Below are positions 4,345 to 8,366 of a DNA stretch of 8,366 nucleotides, in pieces (position 1 is the first letter of the stretch; every line of letters starts with the position of its first letter). The notes under the pieces were generated by a model, which had not been told where the DNA came from, searched no databases, and saw only the letters and a program-made list of their open reading frames with translations. The DNA lies in the NCBI GenBank assembly GCA_947452355.1, contig CANGCU010000044.1:1-8366 (forward strand). Reading direction: 5' to 3'. The position numbers were made by a program, and so were the translations under genes. Source of the DNA: Microbacteriaceae bacterium (lineage in GTDB: Bacteria > Actinomycetota > Actinomycetes > Actinomycetales > Microbacteriaceae).

Positions 4345-6264
4345 CTAGCCGACCAGCAGTTGAAGGCGCTGCACGAAGGTGAGTTCAAGGGGCGCGATTT
4401 CCATTTCGCTTCGTGTGCCGCCCGAACAGGAATTATTGCCACCATTCGACGTGTTCGACACGTTGACCGAGAAAATGCGTGACGCTGTTCCGGGAACCAG
4501 AGGCGCACCCGAGGTGGCGCCGCTGAGTTGAATCTGGTTGACGACGCTCTGCACTGCGGTCCGCGCTCCGCGCCAGGAGAATCCGCGAGCACGTGTTTCA
4601 CGAGTGACGCCAGCCGCGGTTGGTGACGATATGGTGGCAGCATTACCGTAGCCATCGCCGACCTGTTCGGTAATACACAACAAGACATTTGCCGAGTCAC
4701 CGAGTGGGAAATTGGGAAGAGTCAGCGTCGTGGCTCGTGGGTCGATCGGCAATCGGATAGGGGTGATTTGATTCGGGTCCTCGACCGTGACCAACAGGTA
4801 ACTTTCCGATGTCGATCCATTGCTCGCGGTAATCCGATAGTTGACGGGATACGTCCCGCCGATCAGGGAACTGCCGGAGGGAACTGAGACCCGAATCTGC
4901 GATGAGTTCACGACACTGGCCGTCATGTTGCCGCTCGTCGGATTTGCCGTTGGAGTCGTGAGAACCGTCAGCGTAGCGCCAGTGCCGGAAAACGAAATCG
5001 GTGCGGTCAATACGGTGGTGTTGAGCGCGACTCCGTTTGCTTGAATGATGGCGGTCGCGGGACAGGCGACCGGCGAAGACAATGTTTGGTTCGACGAATT
5101 GGGACATCGAGGATCGACAGTCCGATAGCGCAGAATAACTGTTCCGCTTCCTCCTGCACCGCCTCGGATGTCTTCCGGGTCGGTCCCGCCACCTCCGCCT
5201 CCGAATCCCGCTGTGCCCGCAGTGCCAATTGCCGCTTGCCACTGAGCTAATGTCACTGAGTTTGCCAACGCAGCGGTGCTGTAATTCGTGTAGAGCGCGC
5301 TGTACGACGAGCCTTTACCCGCGGTTGAACAACCGGCGGTTCCACCGCCTCCCGTCACTACTCTCGCGGTGTTGCTGTTTACGCCACCTCCGCCACCGCA
5401 GGCAAAAGCGGTCCACGTTCCCGTGATGTCGGATTCGATGCCCGCACCACCATTCCCACCACCGTGATAACTCGTTGTGCAGTTCTCGGCGTTACAGCCA
5501 GCCGAAAGTGTGTGCGTATTGCCACCTGCACCACCGGCACCACCGCCACCTCCGCCAGCACTGAACGAACCGGCAAGTGAGGCTCCACCCGAATTACCGA
5601 AGGATTGTGCCCCGACGGCCGTCGTGCTTGACGCAGCGGTCACCGAATTTTGATTGCGGTCGTAGCTTGCGCCACCTGAGGACCCTCCGGCCAGTCCACT
5701 TCCGCTTTGAACGAGTGAGTGACCACCCGCCCCGCCACCGGTCGCGCGGATACTTCCGAAAACCGAATCGTTCCCGCTCGTCGGCGCGGTGGTGTGCGCA
5801 GTTCCGGCGGAACCAGAGTAACGGCCCGCTCCGCCCGCGCCACCTGATCCGCCTGACCCAACCGTCACCGCGATGTCATCACCCGGTGTCACGGACAGCG
5901 GTGTCGAAGATGAATAGGTGGTCGCGCCGATTCGGGAACGCCACGATGTTGCGAATCCGCCTGCACCACCACCACCCGATGCCCCACCGCCGCCACCGGC
6001 GACGACAACGTAGTCGACCGAGTACACGTTCGCGGGAACTGCCCATGTGCACGACCCGTTACTGGATGCCGGAGCGGTGAAGGTCACGACTACCACCGGG
6101 GACTGAGAACTGTCAGTTGCCACGGAACCGCTCGAGCACACCGTGCTGGCGTCGGCGTTATTCAGTGGAACGGGTTCGAGTGACAGACCGATCGTTGCGC
6201 CCAGAATCGCGAACGCCACCGTGAACAACGGCAAAGACTGTCGTGTTCGAGACTCTCGGGGCAT
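4345..6264 (-). CDS. Large secreted glycine-rich surface protein
   Basis: 639 aa. The N-terminus (MPRESRTRQ, then a hydrophobic stretch about 11-29) is a Sec signal peptide with probable cleavage after NADA39. Residues about 57-380 form a glycine-rich domain. It opens with VTFTAPASSNGSCTWAVPANV and DYVVVAGGGGG, has blocks of five or six glycines, and closes with GGSGTVILRY. This opening and closing pattern is typical of glycine-rich domains found widely in large secreted bacterial proteins. Residues about 400-497 look like an Ig/cadherin-like beta domain (GGTYPVNYRITASNGS, SYLLVTVEDP). The last 140 residues are an unrecognised, probably beta-rich domain. No LPXTG, C-terminal membrane helix or S-layer domain is visible, so attachment is unknown. 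It converges on the surface operon with a 16-bp gap, and its promoter carries the same operator-like element. ATG 6264 has no good Shine-Dalgarno; a leaderless transcript fits. Confidence 0.85.
   Translation of the reverse strand: MPRESRTRQSLPLFTVAFAILGATIGLSLEPVPLNNADASTVCSSGSVATDSSQSPVVVVTFTAPASSNGSCTWAVPANVYSVDYVVVAGGGGGASGGGGAGGFATSWRSRIGATTYSSSTPLSVTPGDDIAVTVGSGGSGGAGGAGRYSGSAGTAHTTAPTSGNDSVFGSIRATGGGAGGHSLVQSGSGLAGGSSGGASYDRNQNSVTAASSTTAVGAQSFGNSGGASLAGSFSAGGGGGGAGGAGGNTHTLSAGCNAENCTTSYHGGGNGGAGIESDITGTWTAFACGGGGGVNSNTARVVTGGGGTAGCSTAGKGSSYSALYTNYSTAALANSVTLAQWQAAIGTAGTAGFGGGGGGTDPEDIRGGAGGSGTVILRYRTVDPRCPNSSNQTLSSPVACPATAIIQANGVALNTTVLTAPISFSGTGATLTVLTTPTANPTSGNMTASVVNSSQIRVSVPSGSSLIGGTYPVNYRITASNGSTSESYLLVTVEDPNQITPIRLPIDPRATTLTLPNFPLGDSANVLLCITEQVGDGYGNAATISSPTAAGVTRETRARGFSWRGARTAVQSVVNQIQLSGATSGAPLVPGTASRIFSVNVSNTSNGGNNSCSGGTRSEMEIAPLELTFVQRLQLLVG
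5125..5997 (-). repeat. Glycine-rich low-complexity region
   Basis: Encodes about 290 residues in which Gly, Ser, Ala and Thr dominate, with oligoglycine runs near residues 90-94, 97-100, 237-242, 290-294 and 355-360. On the plus strand the glycine codons read as CC-rich triplets, which keeps several spurious antisense frames open here. Confidence 0.85.
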
Positions 6265-6270
6265 GGCACA

Positions 6271-6276
6271 ATTCTA
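6271..6276 (-). promoter_or_regulatory. -10 box of the glycine-rich protein gene, leaderless arrangement
   Basis: TAGAAT on the minus strand ends six bases before the ATG at 6264, placing the transcription start at or beside the A of the start codon. No recognisable -35 is seen at 17-18 bp spacing. Instead the operator-like palindrome abuts the -10 box with one base between, so an activator or a steric repressor are both conceivable. Confidence 0.5.
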
Positions 6277-6277
6277 C

Positions 6278-6292
6278 CTGAAACGGTTTCAG
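6278..6292 (-). promoter_or_regulatory. Operator-like palindrome CTGAAACCGTTTCAG
   Basis: A perfect 7-bp-arm palindrome (CTGAAAC/GTTTCAG around one base) lies one base upstream of the TAGAAT box of the glycine-rich gene. It matches the element in the surface-operon promoter (2534-2548) at 14 of 15 positions, in the same orientation relative to transcription. The shape is LacI/GalR-like. It occupies a 52-bp gap between yaaA and the glycine-rich gene, so selection for yaaA coding does not explain it. Confidence 0.6.
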
Positions 6293-6316
6293 CCCACTGG
6301 GGATGGCACTCGCACC

Positions 6317-7051
6317 CTAAATTCGGAACTGGATGGTGCAATTGTTCGCGGACAGCACGAGCCCGCGTGAAAGAGCCCATTCCACTAACGATTCGGGTTC
6401 ACTGAGTCGTGGTGAGTCTGCGACAAGAGCTGCGACGAGGCGACCCTTGTGAATCTTGTTGAAGTGGTTCAATGCCTTGCCTCCGTTCGCCGAGACGACG
6501 TCGAGATTGCAGTGCCGGACTCCCGCCGGCATCGGGGCAAGGTCTCGATACCCAGCCGACCGTGCATCGAGCACCCAATCCCCCGCTGCCATGTCGATCA
6601 CGGCGTCCGACAGTCCTCTGCCCCAATGTGCACTGAGCGATACCCCGCCGAGCCGAGTGTCGTGGGACAGTCGGTAGGTCGGAATTTCGTCACCAGACGA
6701 GATGATTCCGAACAGCGCAGAGTGAATGAAGACGTGCTCGGCCGCCCACGTGCGCTGACCCGCCGTCCAGTTCGCTACGTCCGTTGCCGAATACAGCACG
6801 CCGGTGTACCGTTCGATTGCAGGCATCACCGGTGCGTCCGAGAAGACGTTGTTGCCAAGTTCGTCGACGGATTTCGGCCCCAGTTTGAGGACCCGCGCGG
6901 CTTCGGCCGGATTGTCCCGACACAACTTTTCGAGCGCAACCTGCAGATCCGCCCGCACGACGTCCTGAACCGGAAACGACAGGTTCAGGGGACCTGAGCG
7001 AGGCACCCCACCCCGGAGTTTCGTTTCCGACGGTGGAAGCAGAATTCGCAC
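6317..7051 (-). CDS. yaaA: YaaA family protein (peroxide stress / DUF328)
   Basis: 244 aa, full length for the family (E. coli YaaA is 258 aa). Recognisable blocks are the N-terminal LLPPSETK, RYTGVLYSAT near residue 82, HVFIHSALFGIISSGDEIPTYRLS near 108-129 and NHFNKIHKGRL near 195-205. In E. coli YaaA lowers free intracellular iron and protects DNA and proteins from hydrogen peroxide damage, and it binds DNA; the mechanism is not fully settled. The start is GTG 7051, directly abutting the atpC stop (TAAGTG) with no strong Shine-Dalgarno, so it is probably translated by coupling as the last gene of the ATP synthase transcript. The operon placement suggests housekeeping expression, not a dedicated peroxide-induced promoter. 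Downstream, 52 bp separate it from the glycine-rich gene. Confidence 0.93.
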   Translation of the reverse strand: MRILLPPSETKLRGGVPRSGPLNLSFPVQDVVRADLQVALEKLCRDNPAEAARVLKLGPKSVDELGNNVFSDAPVMPAIERYTGVLYSATDVANWTAGQRTWAAEHVFIHSALFGIISSGDEIPTYRLSHDTRLGGVSLSAHWGRGLSDAVIDMAAGDWVLDARSAGYRDLAPMPAGVRHCNLDVVSANGGKALNHFNKIHKGRLVAALVADSPRLSEPESLVEWALSRGLVLSANNCTIQFRI

Positions 7052-7312
7052 TTAGGCGACCAGTTCCGCCTGGCTGGCGACAACCATCACCGTGTTGTTT
7101 TCGACCGAGAGAAACCCGCGGTCGGCCTTTGCGAGGATGATGCCGTTCGCCGTATGAATCCGAACGTCACCCTCGGCGAGAACGCCGAGGAAAGGTTCGT
7201 GTCCGGGCAAAACGCCCAGTTCGCCGTCGACGGTGCGGGCGACGAGCATCGTCGCTTCGCCCGCCCAGACCTCACGGTCTGCGGCGACGACATGAACCTC
7301 GAGAGCGGCCAT
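7052..7312 (-). CDS. atpC: ATP synthase F1 epsilon subunit, short form
   Basis: 86 aa, part of the central stalk of F1 that links rotation of the c-ring to catalysis and regulates ATP hydrolysis. The N-terminal beta-sandwich is complete: LEVHVVAADREVWAGEA, the DGELGVLPGHEP loop that contacts gamma and c, and FLSVENNTVMVVAS. The protein ends there (AELVA), whereas E. coli epsilon has about 139 residues. The C-terminal two-helix domain, which inhibits ATP hydrolysis in many bacteria, is absent. I recall similarly short forms in Micrococcales, so this is likely lineage-typical and not a truncation. ATG 7312 lies two bases after the atpD stop and follows GAAGGAG at 7330-7324. The longer frame from GTG 7345 would run into atpD and past that site. 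It abuts yaaA. Confidence 0.95.
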   Translation of the reverse strand: MAALEVHVVAADREVWAGEATMLVARTVDGELGVLPGHEPFLGVLAEGDVRIHTANGIILAKADRGFLSVENNTVMVVASQAELVA

Positions 7313-7314
7313 GT

Positions 7315-8366
<1,052 letters not shown>

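Noticed and set aside
5577..6080. 167-codon plus-strand frame rich in Arg/His/Pro
   Set aside because: Antisense of oligoglycine codons in the glycine-rich gene; no start context and no recognisable domain.
6449..6997. 182-codon plus-strand frame
   Set aside because: Antisense to yaaA, which is full-length and conserved; Arg-rich shadow composition.

Overview
The window most likely comes from an actinobacterium of the Micrococcales/Microbacteriaceae type, possibly an aquatic lineage with moderate G+C. The pointers are the ATP synthase beta chain sequence, an unusually short epsilon subunit without its C-terminal helical domain, frequent GTG/TTG starts and apparently leaderless promoters. The taxonomic placement is inference; no marker such as 16S rRNA is present.

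Layout: positions 1-345 hold the 3' end of an unrecognised coiled-coil-like protein on the plus strand. It converges on an aldo/keto reductase (minus, 342-1313), and the two stop codons overlap in one CTAG. Divergent from the reductase is a two-gene alkylation-repair operon on the plus strand: ogt (O6-alkylguanine alkyltransferase, 1405-1896) and tag (3-methyladenine glycosylase I, 1893-2474), joined by an ATGA overlap. Next is a three-gene surface operon on the plus strand: a small secreted protein (2609-3076), a SipW-type signal peptidase with a Ser/His dyad (3142-3597), and a collagen-like membrane-anchored protein (3597-4328). Facing it is a 639-aa secreted glycine-rich protein (minus, 4345-6264). 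On the right are yaaA (6317-7051), atpC (7052-7312) and the 3' part of atpD (7315 to the edge), all on the minus strand and tightly packed.

The main point of interest is 2475-6300. The small secreted protein and the C-terminal domain of the collagen-like protein align without gaps over about 49 residues, sharing a GQG motif, a CD pair, a W-(N/D)-G motif and two cysteines 31 residues apart. So the same extracellular domain occurs once nearly alone and once on a collagen stalk, with a dedicated signal peptidase encoded between them. The surface operon promoter and the promoter of the opposing glycine-rich gene carry nearly the same 15-bp palindromic element (14 of 15 identical: 2534-2548 and 6278-6292), each next to a likely -10 box. 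This suggests one regulator controls both transcription units. Together they look like a co-regulated cell-surface or extracellular-matrix module, loosely analogous in logic to the tapA-sipW-tasA operon of Bacillus, but with different structural proteins. No regulator gene, sortase or sortase signal is visible in the window.

Other regulatory structure includes a perfect 15-bp-arm hairpin between the first surface gene and the peptidase gene, a perfect 10-bp-arm inverted repeat in the presumed 5' leader of the surface operon, and probable leaderless starts for ogt and the glycine-rich gene. No rRNA, tRNA, CRISPR array, insertion sequence or attachment site was seen, and no stretch over 300 bases lacks a gene.
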